From positions 1-64,000 of the forward strand of contig JAEZKU010000015.1 of assembly GCA_023436065.1 (NCBI GenBank): 64,000 nt of DNA. The letters run 5' to 3'. The position numbers and the translations under genes were made by a program. The stretch is from Bacillota bacterium (GTDB lineage: Bacteria; Bacillota; Clostridia; Lachnospirales; Lachnospiraceae). Below the pieces are notes generated by a model. The model was not told the DNA's origin and ran no database searches. It was given only the letters and a program-made list of their open reading frames with translations. Positions 1 through 8,670 of this stretch are shown one piece after another. Position 1 is the stretch's first letter, and every line of letters starts with the position of its first letter.

Positions 1-117
1 GAGAGACCGGCAAGAACTGGAAGAAATCCTTTAACCAAGGAAACTATCAAGATTGCTGCTTCTAAAGCACCGAAGTTTAAGGCTGGTAAGGCTTTAAAGG
101 ACGTTATCAACGCATAG
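1..117 (+). CDS. HU-family DNA-binding protein, C-terminal part
   Basis: The window opens inside this gene; the last 38 codons are present, ending in TAG. The fragment reads RPARTGRNPLTKETIKI and then ends KALKDVINA, the conserved C-terminal half of bacterial HU with the RxARTGRNP beta-arm that bends DNA. HU is a small nucleoid-associated dimer. In Bacillus and Clostridia an HU gene commonly lies just upstream of the rqcP-yabP-yabQ cluster, which is also the arrangement here. A strong hairpin terminator follows, so it is probably transcribed apart from rqcP. The N-terminus lies outside the window. Confidence 0.93.
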   Translation, partial: ERPARTGRNPLTKETIKIAASKAPKFKAGKALKDVINA

Positions 118-136
118 TAGATTGAAACGAACGAAA

Positions 137-197
137 AGGTTGTTTTAAAATCCGGGTCTCAATTGGGGTGTAGGGTTTTTAAAACAGCCTTTTTTTA
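137..197 (+). terminator. Rho-independent terminator after the HU gene
   Basis: AGGTTGTTTTAAAA pairs with TTTTAAAACAGCCT (14 bp with one G-U) around a loop of about 25 nt and is followed by seven T residues. The stem itself is AT-rich, but the U tract and position immediately after the HU stop support termination. Confidence 0.75.
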
Positions 198-256
198 TTT
201 CCTAAGAAATACCTGAATATTCCTTGCTGTTAGGAATATGGCTGAAGGAGGACAAA

Positions 257-496
257 ATGAGACTGGATAAATTCTTAAAAGTGTCACGCTTAATCAAACG
301 CCGTACCGTTGCGAATGAAGCCTGCGATGCCGGAAGAGTGACCATAAACGGAAAAGAAGCAAAGGCTTCGGCTAATGTGAAGGTCGGGGATGTGATCGAG
401 ATCGGGTTTGGCGCGAAAGCTGTCAAGGTTGAGGTTTTAGACGTTCAGGAAACGACAAAAAAGGATGAGGCGAAGGAGCTTTACAGATATCTTTAA
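257..496 (+). CDS. rqcP: RqcP, S4-domain ribosome quality-control factor (YabO)
   Basis: A 79-residue protein that is almost entirely one S4 RNA-binding domain (MRLDKFLKVSRLIKRRT, then GRVTINGK). Known family role: RqcP (YabO/Hsp15-like) binds the 50S subunit with RqcH and helps add alanine tails to nascent chains on obstructed ribosomes. I chose the ATG at 257 because GAAGGAGG lies 6 nt upstream; the longer open frame from 224 has no ribosome site and an atypical N-terminus. It is first in the line rqcP-yabP-yabQ-divIC, and the 122 bp gap to yabP shows no clear terminator, so cotranscription is possible. Confidence 0.93.
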   Translation: MRLDKFLKVSRLIKRRTVANEACDAGRVTINGKEAKASANVKVGDVIEIGFGAKAVKVEVLDVQETTKKDEAKELYRYL

Positions 497-618
497 AGAC
501 GGCCGCATTACAATCGGTTCCATGCCGGCCTGTCATGAAATAGGAAGTCTTCTCATATACTTAACAAGATATATCTTAGATCATAATGATGATTGGTATG
601 ATATGAGGAGGCATTTTC

Positions 619-906
619 ATGGAAGAGAAGCAACAGGTTTTAAAAGGGCATAAGTTGAATATCGTCGCAAGGAAAAACGCTATGATTACCGGCGTCAATG
701 ACGTGCTGTCCTTTGATGCCGGTGAAGTATTATTGCAGACGGAGCAGGGAATACTGATGATACGTGGTAAGGAGCTGCATGTGAACAGGCTGACCCTCGA
801 AAAAGGAGAGGTTGATATTGACGGGCATATCGACAGCCTAACCTATTCCGACGCTGCCGGAGGCTCAAAGTCAGGAGAATCATTGCTTGGCAGGCTTTTT
901 AAGTAG
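619..906 (+). CDS. yabP: Sporulation protein YabP
   Basis: A 95-residue YabP/YqfC-family protein. The motif GVNDVLSFDAGEVLLQTEQG followed by IRGKELHVNRLTLEKGEVDIDG is typical of the family, which is needed for normal spore formation and is usually expressed in the mother cell. No membrane segment is visible. ATGAGGAGG sits 11 nt upstream of the ATG. The gene is followed after 9 nt by yabQ, with the yabQ ribosome site overlapping the yabP stop region, so the two are probably translationally linked. Confidence 0.92.
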   Translation: MEEKQQVLKGHKLNIVARKNAMITGVNDVLSFDAGEVLLQTEQGILMIRGKELHVNRLTLEKGEVDIDGHIDSLTYSDAAGGSKSGESLLGRLFK

Positions 907-915
907 GAGGCTGCC

Positions 916-1527
916 ATGAATCCATCCATTACGGTTGAACTACAGTTTTTTCTGATTTCCATCCTGTGGGGTGGGATCCTGATGCTGGCCTATGATGTGC
1001 TGCGTATCCTGCGTAGAATGATCCCGCATGACAGCTTTTTTATAGCCTTGGAGGATTTCTTTTTCTGGGTTATTGCGAGTCTGTTTATCTTTGCCATGAT
1101 TTATAGAGTCAATGATGGGATCATTAGGGGATTTTCAGCACTTGGTGTTGTGCTCGGAGGAGTACTGTATCATTACAGTATCAGTGATTTCCTGGTTCGT
1201 ACAATCACATCCTTGTTCCATATTCTCATAAAATTTATAAAGATTCTGCTGACCCCGCTTAAGCTTGCCGGTCAAAAACTCTTGAAGCTCTTCAGACTGA
1301 TAAATAAGCTTTTATTCCGATTGAAAAATAAGATGAAATCGGTTAAAATAGCATTGTCAATGAAGAAACAAGCGTCAAAAAAGAAGCCGGTAGCTAAAAA
1401 GAAGCCAGAAGCTGTGAAAAAGACTGTCACGAAAAGAACATCCAAAAAGTCAAAGGAAGACAGGCACACAGTGAACAAGTTGAAAAGAGCGGCTTCGGAA
1501 ATGACTTCTGCAGATAAGAAGGAATAG
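916..1527 (+). CDS. yabQ: Sporulation membrane protein YabQ
   Basis: A 203-residue membrane protein. The first 115 residues hold about three to four hydrophobic segments (ELQFFLISILWGGILMLAYD, then FFFWVIASLFIFAMIYR, and a third near residue 75-90). The rest is a strongly basic, lysine-rich cytoplasmic tail (repeated KKPVAKKKPE-like stretches). YabQ is needed for spore cortex formation in B. subtilis. The Clostridial protein is often extended at the C-terminus, as here. AGGAGG precedes the ATG by 5 nt. It lies between yabP and divIC as in Bacillus. The low-complexity tail is probably poorly conserved. Confidence 0.9.
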   Translation: MNPSITVELQFFLISILWGGILMLAYDVLRILRRMIPHDSFFIALEDFFFWVIASLFIFAMIYRVNDGIIRGFSALGVVLGGVLYHYSISDFLVRTITSLFHILIKFIKILLTPLKLAGQKLLKLFRLINKLLFRLKNKMKSVKIALSMKKQASKKKPVAKKKPEAVKKTVTKRTSKKSKEDRHTVNKLKRAASEMTSADKKE

Positions 1528-1558
1528 TGGTTCCGTTTTTTAAGGAGATGTCAGAAGT

Positions 1559-1849
1559 ATGAGAAGAAAGAAAAAGAGTGGGACAGGTATCGGTATTATC
1601 TCATTAGTCGTACTGATGCTGTGCGCAATTGTATCCTACAAAAGAATAGGCCTTGCTCAGGAATTAGAGGATGGAAAAATCACATATAGCCGACTTGAGA
1701 CCCGGCATCAGGAGGAACTGGAACGTACCCATGTGATTGAACAATATAAGGCTTATATGAAGACCAAGAAGTATATTGAAGATATGGCAAGAAAAATAGG
1801 CCTTGTTTATAAAGATGAGATTCTTTTCAAAGCGGAGGAATCAGAGTAA
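1559..1849 (+). CDS. divIC: DivIC/FtsB-type septum formation initiator
   Basis: A 96-residue bitopic protein: basic N-terminus (MRRKKKSGTG), one membrane span at about residues 11-27, then an extracellular coiled coil (residues 32-70) ending in a segment (YIEDMARKIGLVYKDEILF) typical of the FtsB/DivIC family. It would act with FtsL/DivIB in the divisome. AAGGAG lies 11 nt upstream. Gene order (yabQ - divIC - tRNA - spoIIE) matches B. subtilis, where the same link of division and sporulation genes is seen. Confidence 0.9.
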   Translation: MRRKKKSGTGIGIISLVVLMLCAIVSYKRIGLAQELEDGKITYSRLETRHQEELERTHVIEQYKAYMKTKKYIEDMARKIGLVYKDEILFKAEESE

Positions 1850-1891
1850 ATCAGAAACCGGAGAAACCGGAGAAATCGGAGTAAAATTAGG

Positions 1892-1920
1892 TTGACAAGC
1901 TTCCGGATAGCAGTTATAAT
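1892..1920 (+). promoter_or_regulatory. Consensus sigma-A promoter for the tRNA-Met gene
   Basis: TTGACA (1892-1897), a 17 bp spacer and TATAAT (1915-1920): a perfect vegetative promoter starting 16 bp before the tRNA. This fits a strongly expressed stable RNA. Confidence 0.9.
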
Positions 1921-1935
1921 AAAGTTCGTCGTTAC

Positions 1936-2009
1936 GGCGAAGTAGCTCAGTTGGCGAGAGCACGCGGTTCATACCCGCGGTGTCGGCGGTTCAAATCCGT
2001 CCTTCGCTA
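1936..2009 (+). tRNA. tRNA-Met (CAT), elongator type
   Basis: A complete cloverleaf: acceptor GGCGAAG/CTTCGCT (first pair G-U), D stem GCTC/GAGC, anticodon stem CGCGG/CCGCG with loop TTCATAC, 5 nt variable loop, T stem GGCGG/CCGTC with TTCAAAT. No CCA is encoded. The C1-A72 mismatch and GGG/CCC anticodon stem of initiator tRNA are absent, and the anticodon arm GGTTCATACCC resembles the Bacillus elongator tRNA-Met, which lies at the same place before spoIIE. tRNA-Ile2, which also has a CAT anticodon and is the substrate of TilS, cannot be fully excluded by eye. Confidence 0.92.
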
Positions 2010-2030
2010 CTCATATGAATGGTTAACTAA

Positions 2031-2058
2031 GGGAGGTGTTGCAAGCACCTCCCTTTTT
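2031..2058 (+). terminator. Terminator after tRNA-Met
   Basis: GGGAGGTG and CACCTCCC form a perfect 8 bp GC-rich stem around a 7 nt loop, followed by TTTTT. It ends the tRNA transcript and insulates spoIIE. Confidence 0.93.
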
Positions 2059-2189
2059 GTGTGGTGAAATGAATATGGCAGTGTATATATTCATTTAGGT
2101 GCCTTACCTTCCTTCCTATCTTATATTCTTAGCCTCTTAATCTGAGTTAACGCCCTATATTCGAGTCTATCACCCTTTCGATGGAATTC

Positions 2190-2257
2190 TTGTCAAAAAG
2201 TTTTTGGATTTATGTATGCAATTTTGACAAAGATTTCGGAGGTTCCTTTTCTATAAT
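2190..2257 (+). promoter_or_regulatory. spoIIE promoter with Spo0A-box-like sites and a 22 bp spacer
   Basis: TTGACA (2224-2229) and TATAAT (2252-2257) are both perfect hexamers but are 22 bp apart. B. subtilis spoIIE and spoIIG promoters are known for 21-22 bp spacers that make sigma-A transcription depend on Spo0A~P. TTTGTCAAAA lies on the minus strand across the -35 (2222-2231), and TTGTCAAAA lies on the plus strand at 2190-2198. Both match the 0A box TTGTCGAA closely. That Spo0A is the activator here is an inference from family knowledge plus these sites. Confidence 0.75.
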
Positions 2258-2331
2258 AACAGCACGGTTATTATCCAGCGGAACAAGAAGGGAGATGCGC
2301 ATAGTTAAAACATTGCGCGACAGCAAGGATC

Positions 2332-4611
2332 ATGAGAAAAAGAAAAGTATTTATTCATCTGATAGGTCTGGCGGTTGCCAGAGCCACCTTTTATTCTATG
2401 AATCCACTTTCTATCGGTTATTTTACGGCAGCCAGTCTGTCCGGTGCGGGCAGCGGTTGGGCATTTATAGCGGCAGCCATCGGCATTGCTTCCGGTATGA
2501 ATATGATAGGAATATTAAAATATTCATTGACATTGATTGCATCCATCACACTTTTGGAGATGCCGGTGATCAAGAAGAGTAATATACCAAAGGTATGTTA
2601 CTATATTTTACCTTCCCTGGTGTTATTTTGCTTCTCTTTGATGGAGATTACAACAGGGGGTCCGTCTATCACCTATTTGGCGATGGCAGCGTTGGAAGGT
2701 ACGATTTCATTGGTTTCAGCTTTGTTATTCCGCCAGGCGATCGACTATCTGTTACTGCAGCAAAAAGGAGTACGTTTGAATAATGAACAGATGGTAAGTA
2801 TAGCAATCCTGGCCGCGGTGGTATTGTATTCGATTCCTGAGTTTGACAGCGCATACATAGCACCTGCCGAGACACTGGTATATTTTATGATATTGTATTT
2901 CTCGTATAAATATGGAGCCGGACAGGCAACTATAACCTCGGTGGTTTGCGGCCTTGTGATGTGCCTTCGCGGAGCACCGGCCTCTGATATCGGACTTTAC
3001 TCCATGATGGGGATCATCGCGGCGGTATTTCGTGAAATGGGCAGATTCCCATGTGTAGGAGTCTATCTGCTTACAGCCTCGATTTCAGGCCTTGTATATA
3101 ACCAAATGGAGCTTAGCCTGAAGGAGATAGGTGCACTTGCTTCAGCGGCAATCGTATTTTTGTTACTTCCTTCTGCTGTTATCTATCGGGTGGATGCAGC
3201 AGGGGGAACAGGAAGGCAGGAGCAGTTGGCAGCACAGAATCTAAAGAAGCTTGCAAAGCTTCGCATGAGAATATTTTCTGAATCCTTCCTAAAGCTATCC
3301 AAGACATTGGATACGATCACGGAAAAGCAGACGCGACTGAAGCAGGGAGAGATTAATCGAATCTTTGAGGATATATCGGAGAAGCTGTGCAGGAACTGTG
3401 ATCACTGCGTGAACTGCTGGGATCAATGCTTTCAGCAGACCTATCAGGCTGCCAGTCAGATGTTTGAGGTGGCGGAGCAAAAGGGATCGGTCAGCAGAGA
3501 GGATGTCCCACCTGAATTTCTTGACAGCTGTATCAGCCTGGAGGATTTTATCTCGGAAACCAACCGGGGATTTGAGATAGCAAGGCTAAATCACATCTGG
3601 TTGAATAGAATCTCTGAAAGCAGGGAGGTCATCGCCGATCAGCTAAAGCAGGTATCTTCTGTCATATGGGATATTACCGGAGATATCTATGATGCGGCAG
3701 AGGCTTCCAGAGCTGAGGAGGAGAAGGTGGTTCGAAGATTAAGGTCCGAGCACATCTCGGTCAAGGATATCACCATCCTAGAACGGGAGGATAAGAGAAA
3801 GGAGGTCTACCTGAATGCCTGCTGCAGAGGGGGAAGATGTATTACAGCTAAGGAGGCGGCCTCCTATATTTCAGAAGCACTCGGGGTCAGGGTAAAAGCC
3901 TCGGAGGCATCTAAATCTGTCATAGCCAAGGAGTTTGAGAATTATATATTTACTATGGATACGAAATTTAAAGTCCTGACCGGAGTTGCCAGAGCGATGA
4001 AGGAGAATGTGTCGGGAGATAACTTCTCCATCCTCCGTCTAGAGAACGGGGAGTTTATGATTGCGTTGGCAGACGGCATGGGGACAGGGCAGGAAGCCGG
4101 GGAAGAAAGCGAGACGGTCATGTCACTTCTGGAACAGATGCTGGAGGCTGGGTTCAAGGCTGAAACTGCAATCCGGCTCATCAATTCCAGCTTGGTCCTA
4201 AAGGCAGATAAGCAGACCTTTTCTACTCTTGATCTGGGGATCATTAATCTTTTTAACGGTATGTGTGAATTTATTAAAATTGGGGCAGCCGCTGCATTTA
4301 TCAAGAGAGAGAACTGGGTGGAGACCATAACCTCGACCACGTTGCCGATCGGAATGTTTGGTAATGTGGATTATGATACGGTAACCAAGAAGCTTTATGA
4401 GGGGGATATCGTTGTGCTTTTGACGGACGGTGTTCTGGATTGCATCGAGGGCAATAATAAGGAAGCCTTTTTGGAACAGCTGCTTCTGGAAATCAAAAGC
4501 AGCAATCCTCAGGAGATCGCAAACCGCATCCTGGAGACCACTCTTTCGAAAAGTAATTTCAGGCCGGTTGATGACATGACTGTAATTACGGCCGGAATCT
4601 GGTTAAAATAA
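2332..4611 (+). CDS. spoIIE: Stage II sporulation protein E, PP2C-type phosphatase
   Basis: A 759-residue protein: about ten membrane spans in residues 5-295, a central regulatory/FtsZ-interacting region with a cysteine-rich patch (CRNCDHCVNCWDQC, near 350-363), then a SpoIIE/PP2C phosphatase domain at about 560-757. Metal-binding aspartates are visible in ADGMGTG (about 581) and LLTDGVLD (about 698). SpoIIE dephosphorylates SpoIIAA at the sporulation septum and so activates sigma-F in the forespore. The ATG at 2332 lacks a strong ribosome site (AAGGATC lies close upstream), so the start is slightly uncertain. It is a little shorter than the B. subtilis protein. Confidence 0.94.
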   Translation: MRKRKVFIHLIGLAVARATFYSMNPLSIGYFTAASLSGAGSGWAFIAAAIGIASGMNMIGILKYSLTLIASITLLEMPVIKKSNIPKVCYYILPSLVLFCFSLMEITTGGPSITYLAMAALEGTISLVSALLFRQAIDYLLLQQKGVRLNNEQMVSIAILAAVVLYSIPEFDSAYIAPAETLVYFMILYFSYKYGAGQATITSVVCGLVMCLRGAPASDIGLYSMMGIIAAVFREMGRFPCVGVYLLTASISGLVYNQMELSLKEIGALASAAIVFLLLPSAVIYRVDAAGGTGRQEQLAAQNLKKLAKLRMRIFSESFLKLSKTLDTITEKQTRLKQGEINRIFEDISEKLCRNCDHCVNCWDQCFQQTYQAASQMFEVAEQKGSVSREDVPPEFLDSCISLEDFISETNRGFEIARLNHIWLNRISESREVIADQLKQVSSVIWDITGDIYDAAEASRAEEEKVVRRLRSEHISVKDITILEREDKRKEVYLNACCRGGRCITAKEAASYISEALGVRVKASEASKSVIAKEFENYIFTMDTKFKVLTGVARAMKENVSGDNFSILRLENGEFMIALADGMGTGQEAGEESETVMSLLEQMLEAGFKAETAIRLINSSLVLKADKQTFSTLDLGIINLFNGMCEFIKIGAAAAFIKRENWVETITSTTLPIGMFGNVDYDTVTKKLYEGDIVVLLTDGVLDCIEGNNKEAFLEQLLLEIKSSNPQEIANRILETTLSKSNFRPVDDMTVITAGIWLK

Positions 4612-4701
4612 AGCTGAATATATTTAAAATCCGTTGAAAAATAGGGGTAAAAGCGTTAGAATACAATAAAACTACATGATTCGATAAAAGATGGGATAAC
4701 T

Positions 4702-6135
4702 ATGCTTCGAAAGATTAAGAACTATATACAACAAAATGAGCTGTTGGAGAAGGGGGATAGGATTGCCGTAGGGGTATCCGGCGGCGCAGATTCTATCTGC
4801 CTTTTACATGTACTCTTTTCACTTGTGCAGGAATACAGTCTGAGGCTTATAGCAGTACACATCAATCATGGTATCCGTGGTGAAGAGGCAGCAAGGGATG
4901 AGCAGTTCGTCGAGAGGTTCTGTACGGAGCATGGCATAGAATTCCGCTCTTTCTACTATGATGTAAAGAAGCTTGCATCGGAGGAAGGACTCAGTGTTGA
5001 AGAAGCAGGCAGACAAGTAAGGTATTCTGCTTTTTCAAAGATATGCAGGGAATATCAGTGTAATAAGCTTGCAATTGCGCATAATAAAAACGATAATGCC
5101 GAAACCTTCCTGTTTCATCTGTTTCGTGGTTCGGGTATCCGTGGATTATCCGGCATGGAGGTAAAGCGCCCTCTCACAGAGGGGAATGGTGAGGTGCGGG
5201 TTATCCGCCCGCTGCTCTGTGTAACAAGGGAAGAAATCGAAGAATACCTTGCCAAAGAAGGCATCGGATTTATCATTGATTCCAGTAATCTGACCGAGGA
5301 ATATACCAGAAATAAGATTCGCCGCCGGATTCTTTCCTATGCAGTCAGTGAGATCAACCCCCAATCGGTAAATAATATCACGGAAGCTGCGAAAGCACTT
5401 AAGGAGATTGAGGAGTTTGTCAATTCCAATATCCTGTTAAGCTACGAGCAGTTAGTAGATGAGTCGGAGGGCAGTCTTCGGATTAAGGTCGGGGAGCTCA
5501 AGGCACAACCGGCTGTTCTTCAAAAGGGTGTCGTCAGAAGAATACTGGAACAGCTTGCTAAAACGCAGAAGAATCTGGAGGCTAAGCATGTAGAAGCTGT
5601 ACTTGAGCTGATGGAAAAACAGGTAGGAAAGCAGGTCCATCTTCCATACCATATCATTGCAGAGCGGGAATACGAAACAATCTGTTTCTACCCCGAGACA
5701 TCAAAGTCGGAGGATAATGTCAGGGAACAACTGCGTAATCCTCTGCCGGTTATGATCCCCGGAACCACACAAATTGTGGAAAAAAGAAAGATTCTGGAAA
5801 CAAAATTAATTAATTATAAAAAAAACGATCCTATCCCGAAAAATAGTTGTATGAAGTGGTTTGATTATGATAAAATAGAGAATGCTGTTGAAATAAGAAC
5901 CAGACGAGAAGGAGACTTCATTCAGATCAATACTTCGGGCGGAAAGAAAAAACTGAAGGACTATTTTATTGATCACAAAATCCCTCAAAAGCAAAGAGAT
6001 GAACAACTCCTGATTACAGATGGCAGTCATGTCATGTGGATTCCCGGAGCAGCAGATCGAATGAGTGAAAAATATAAAGTGGATGATACCACAACCAAAA
6101 TACTGTTGATGAATTTGATTGATATGGAGGAATAA
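4702..6135 (+). CDS. tilS: tRNA(Ile)-lysidine synthetase
   Basis: A 477-residue N-type ATP pyrophosphatase. The P-loop VSGGADS is at about 25-31, followed by the TilS signatures HINHGIRGEEAARDE and HNKNDNAETFLFHLFRGSG. The C-terminal substrate-binding domains run from about 250 to 470 (TilS_C: RTRREGDFI, then KLKDYFIDHKIP). It makes lysidine at C34 of tRNA-Ile2(CAU) so that it reads AUA. It lies directly upstream of hpt with a 3 nt gap, as in Bacillus, and the hpt ribosome site (GGAGGAATAAGAA) overlaps the tilS end, indicating an operon. Confidence 0.95.
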   Translation: MLRKIKNYIQQNELLEKGDRIAVGVSGGADSICLLHVLFSLVQEYSLRLIAVHINHGIRGEEAARDEQFVERFCTEHGIEFRSFYYDVKKLASEEGLSVEEAGRQVRYSAFSKICREYQCNKLAIAHNKNDNAETFLFHLFRGSGIRGLSGMEVKRPLTEGNGEVRVIRPLLCVTREEIEEYLAKEGIGFIIDSSNLTEEYTRNKIRRRILSYAVSEINPQSVNNITEAAKALKEIEEFVNSNILLSYEQLVDESEGSLRIKVGELKAQPAVLQKGVVRRILEQLAKTQKNLEAKHVEAVLELMEKQVGKQVHLPYHIIAEREYETICFYPETSKSEDNVREQLRNPLPVMIPGTTQIVEKRKILETKLINYKKNDPIPKNSCMKWFDYDKIENAVEIRTRREGDFIQINTSGGKKKLKDYFIDHKIPQKQRDEQLLITDGSHVMWIPGAADRMSEKYKVDDTTTKILLMNLIDMEE

Positions 6136-6138
6136 GAA

Positions 6139-6660
6139 ATGAAAGATAAAGTCAGAGTTATGATATCCGAGGAACAGGTAACCCAGAGAATTAAGGAGCT
6201 TGCCGAGCAGATCAGTAAGGATTATGAAGGAAAGAGTGTTCACTTGATCTGTATACTGAAGGGCAGTGCCTTCTTCAGCTGTGACCTTGCTAAAAGACTG
6301 ACTATCCCGGTAACCCTTGACTTTATGTCCGTATCCAGTTACGGAAGTGAGACGGTTAGCTCAGGAAGAGTTCGTATATTGAAGGATTTGGATGAATCCA
6401 TCAAAGGAAGAAATGTCCTTATCATTGAGGATATCATCGATTCAGGAAACACGCTGGCTTATCTGAAGGAGCTGCTTGGTACAAGAGCTCCTGAAAGTCT
6501 GGAGATCTGCACCCTGCTTGACAAACCGGACAGAAGAGTGACGGATGTTGATGTCAAATATGTCGGCTTTATCATTCCGGATGAATTTGTGGTTGGTTAC
6601 GGTCTGGATTATGATCAGTATTATAGGAATCTGCCCTATGTCGGAGTCGTTGAGAATTAA
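6139..6660 (+). CDS. hpt: Hypoxanthine phosphoribosyltransferase
   Basis: A 173-residue type I phosphoribosyltransferase. The PRPP-binding loop IIEDIIDSGNTL is at about 94-105; the flexible-loop region VSSYGSETVSSG and the C-terminal FVVGYGLDYDQYYRNLPYVG are diagnostic of HPRT. It salvages hypoxanthine and guanine to IMP and GMP. It is cotranscribed with tilS (3 nt gap) and probably with ftsH downstream; the tilS-hpt-ftsH order is widely conserved in Firmicutes. Length is normal. Confidence 0.96.
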   Translation: MKDKVRVMISEEQVTQRIKELAEQISKDYEGKSVHLICILKGSAFFSCDLAKRLTIPVTLDFMSVSSYGSETVSSGRVRILKDLDESIKGRNVLIIEDIIDSGNTLAYLKELLGTRAPESLEICTLLDKPDRRVTDVDVKYVGFIIPDEFVVGYGLDYDQYYRNLPYVGVVEN

Positions 6661-6729
6661 GCAGAATGAATAGAAAGAAAATCACGGCTATCCGTGAATA
6701 CCATCATAAAAGAAAAAGGAGGTCGTTCA

Positions 6730-8565
6730 GTGAGAAAACAGATGAAAGGATACGGCTGGTATATCATTATTCTGCTTATTGTGATTGTAACATTCTATAT
6801 ATCCAATAATATTGAATTAAATAGCCAGGACAAATATTCTCCCAATCAGTTTGCCAGTGACATCGATAATGATCAGGTGAAATCCGTAGATATCTATCCG
6901 AATGAAGAGACACCTACAGGTGAAATTGTGGTAACGCTTCAAGATGGCAGCAGCAAATCATTCAATGTACTTGATACGGTTAAAATAGAGAATATGGCGG
7001 TGGAGGCAGGTTTAGACCCTGTAACACATGAAATCTCCAAGCCGAGCTGGTTCCTAACCTCGGTATTGCCCTACATTCTGGTCTTCATAATCATTATAGT
7101 GCTTTTCTCCTTCCTGTCTAACCAGGCATCGGTAGGCGGAGGCAACAATAAGGTCATGAACTTCGGTAAAAGCCGGGCTAAGATGACTACGGAAGAGAAT
7201 AAGAATACAACCTTTAAAAATGTTGCGGGCCTGGATGAGGAAAAGGATGAACTGAAGGAAATAGTGGATTTCCTCAAATCACCGAAGAAGTATATTCAGG
7301 TAGGAGCGAGAATTCCAAAGGGTGTGCTGTTGGTTGGTCCTCCCGGAACAGGTAAGACCTTGCTGGCCAAAGCAGTAGCAGGTGAAGCCGGAGTACCCTT
7401 CTTCTCCATCTCGGGTTCCGATTTCGTTGAGATGTTTGTCGGTGTCGGTGCCTCCAGAGTAAGAGACTTATTTGAGGAAGCAAAGAAAAATTCCCCTTGT
7501 ATCGTATTTATCGATGAAATCGATGCAGTTGCAAGACGCAGAGGTACCGGTATGGGCGGTGGACATGATGAAAGAGAGCAGACATTAAACCAGCTGCTCG
7601 TCGAAATGGATGGCTTCGGAGTGAATGAAGGCATCATTGTCATGGCAGCAACCAACCGTGTGGATATTCTGGATCCCGCGATCCTTCGTCCCGGACGTTT
7701 TGACCGAAAGGTTACTGTTGGACGACCGGATGTAAAGGGAAGAGAGGAAATTCTGCAGGTACATGCCAAGGGCAAGCCCTTAGGTGATGATGTAGATTTA
7801 AAACAGGTGGCTCAGACGACAGCAGGCTTTACGGGAGCTGATCTTGAGAACCTGCTGAATGAAGCAGCGATCTGTGCTGCAAGAGAGAGCCGAAGCTATA
7901 TCAACAGCGAGGATATCAAGAAATCCTTCATTAAGGTTGGTATCGGAACAGAGAAGAAGAGTAAGGTGATTACAGACAAGGAGAAGCGCATTACTGCGTA
8001 TCATGAAGCAGGGCATGCGATTCTGTTTCATGTACTTCCGGATGTTGGGCCGGTATATACGGTATCCATCATTCCTACCGGTAATGGTGCGGCAGGCTTT
8101 ACAATGCCCCTTCCTGAGAGGGATGAGATGTTCAATACCAAAGGCAGAATGAAGCAGGAAATCATTGTTGACTTGGCCGGAAGAGCAGCAGAGGAACTAA
8201 TTCTGGAGGATATTACAACCGGTGCCTCGCAGGATATCAAGATCGCAACAAAGACTGCCAGAGCGATGATTACCAGATACGGCTTCTCAGACACCATCGG
8301 TATGGTGAACTATGATTACGATGATGACGAAGTATTTATCGGAAGGGATCTGGCGCATACCAGAAGCTATAGCGAGAACATTGCGAACAGGATTGACGAT
8401 GAGGTAAAGAAGATCATTGACGAATGTTATCAGGAAGCAAAGCGAATTCTGATACAGAACAAGGAAATTTTAGAAGCCTGTGCATCACTGTTGATAGAGA
8501 AGGAAAGAATCACCAGAGAAGAATTCGAAGCATTGTTTCGGCCGAAGGTGATTGAAGAAGCGTAA
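6730..8565 (+). CDS. ftsH: ATP-dependent zinc metalloprotease FtsH
   Basis: A 611-residue membrane AAA+ protease: two N-terminal spans (about 7-24 and 107-127) flanking a small extracytoplasmic domain, Walker A GPPGTGKT near 203-210, Walker B IVFIDEID near 258-265, arginine-finger region RPGRFDRK, and the zinc site HEAGH near 425-429. It degrades membrane and short-lived cytosolic proteins. I chose GTG at 6730 because AAAAGGAGG ends 7 nt before it; an ATG at 6694 gives 12 more residues but no ribosome site. The acidic C-terminal tail is short. Confidence 0.95.
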   Translation: MRKQMKGYGWYIIILLIVIVTFYISNNIELNSQDKYSPNQFASDIDNDQVKSVDIYPNEETPTGEIVVTLQDGSSKSFNVLDTVKIENMAVEAGLDPVTHEISKPSWFLTSVLPYILVFIIIIVLFSFLSNQASVGGGNNKVMNFGKSRAKMTTEENKNTTFKNVAGLDEEKDELKEIVDFLKSPKKYIQVGARIPKGVLLVGPPGTGKTLLAKAVAGEAGVPFFSISGSDFVEMFVGVGASRVRDLFEEAKKNSPCIVFIDEIDAVARRRGTGMGGGHDEREQTLNQLLVEMDGFGVNEGIIVMAATNRVDILDPAILRPGRFDRKVTVGRPDVKGREEILQVHAKGKPLGDDVDLKQVAQTTAGFTGADLENLLNEAAICAARESRSYINSEDIKKSFIKVGIGTEKKSKVITDKEKRITAYHEAGHAILFHVLPDVGPVYTVSIIPTGNGAAGFTMPLPERDEMFNTKGRMKQEIIVDLAGRAAEELILEDITTGASQDIKIATKTARAMITRYGFSDTIGMVNYDYDDDEVFIGRDLAHTRSYSENIANRIDDEVKKIIDECYQEAKRILIQNKEILEACASLLIEKERITREEFEALFRPKVIEEA

Positions 8566-8670
8566 AAAGTTATTGAAAGCGATAGAATTTACAAAAATAA
8601 CCAATCGCTAAGAGATTTGGTTTTGCTTGTTGTACAATATGACGAAAAATGGGTTTAAAATTTGTAAAGT

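Noticed and set aside
1854..1880. Three tandem copies of a 9 bp AAACCGGAG-like unit after divIC
   Set aside because: Too short and too few to be more than a small slippage repeat; not CRISPR or iteron-like.
1936..2009. Reading this tRNA as initiator tRNA-fMet
   Set aside because: The three consecutive G-C pairs in the anticodon stem and the C1-A72 mismatch are missing.
2181..2582. 133-codon plus-strand frame overlapping the start of spoIIE
   Set aside because: It covers the spoIIE promoter and early coding part in another frame; no ribosome site and no motif.
3942..4340. Long antisense open frame inside spoIIE
   Set aside because: It lies opposite a well-conserved PP2C domain, has no ribosome site and no recognisable motif; it is a by-product of spoIIE codon use.
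7296..7775. 159-codon antisense open frame inside ftsH
   Set aside because: Opposite the AAA+ domain, low-complexity Ser/Pro/Arg translation and no start signal.
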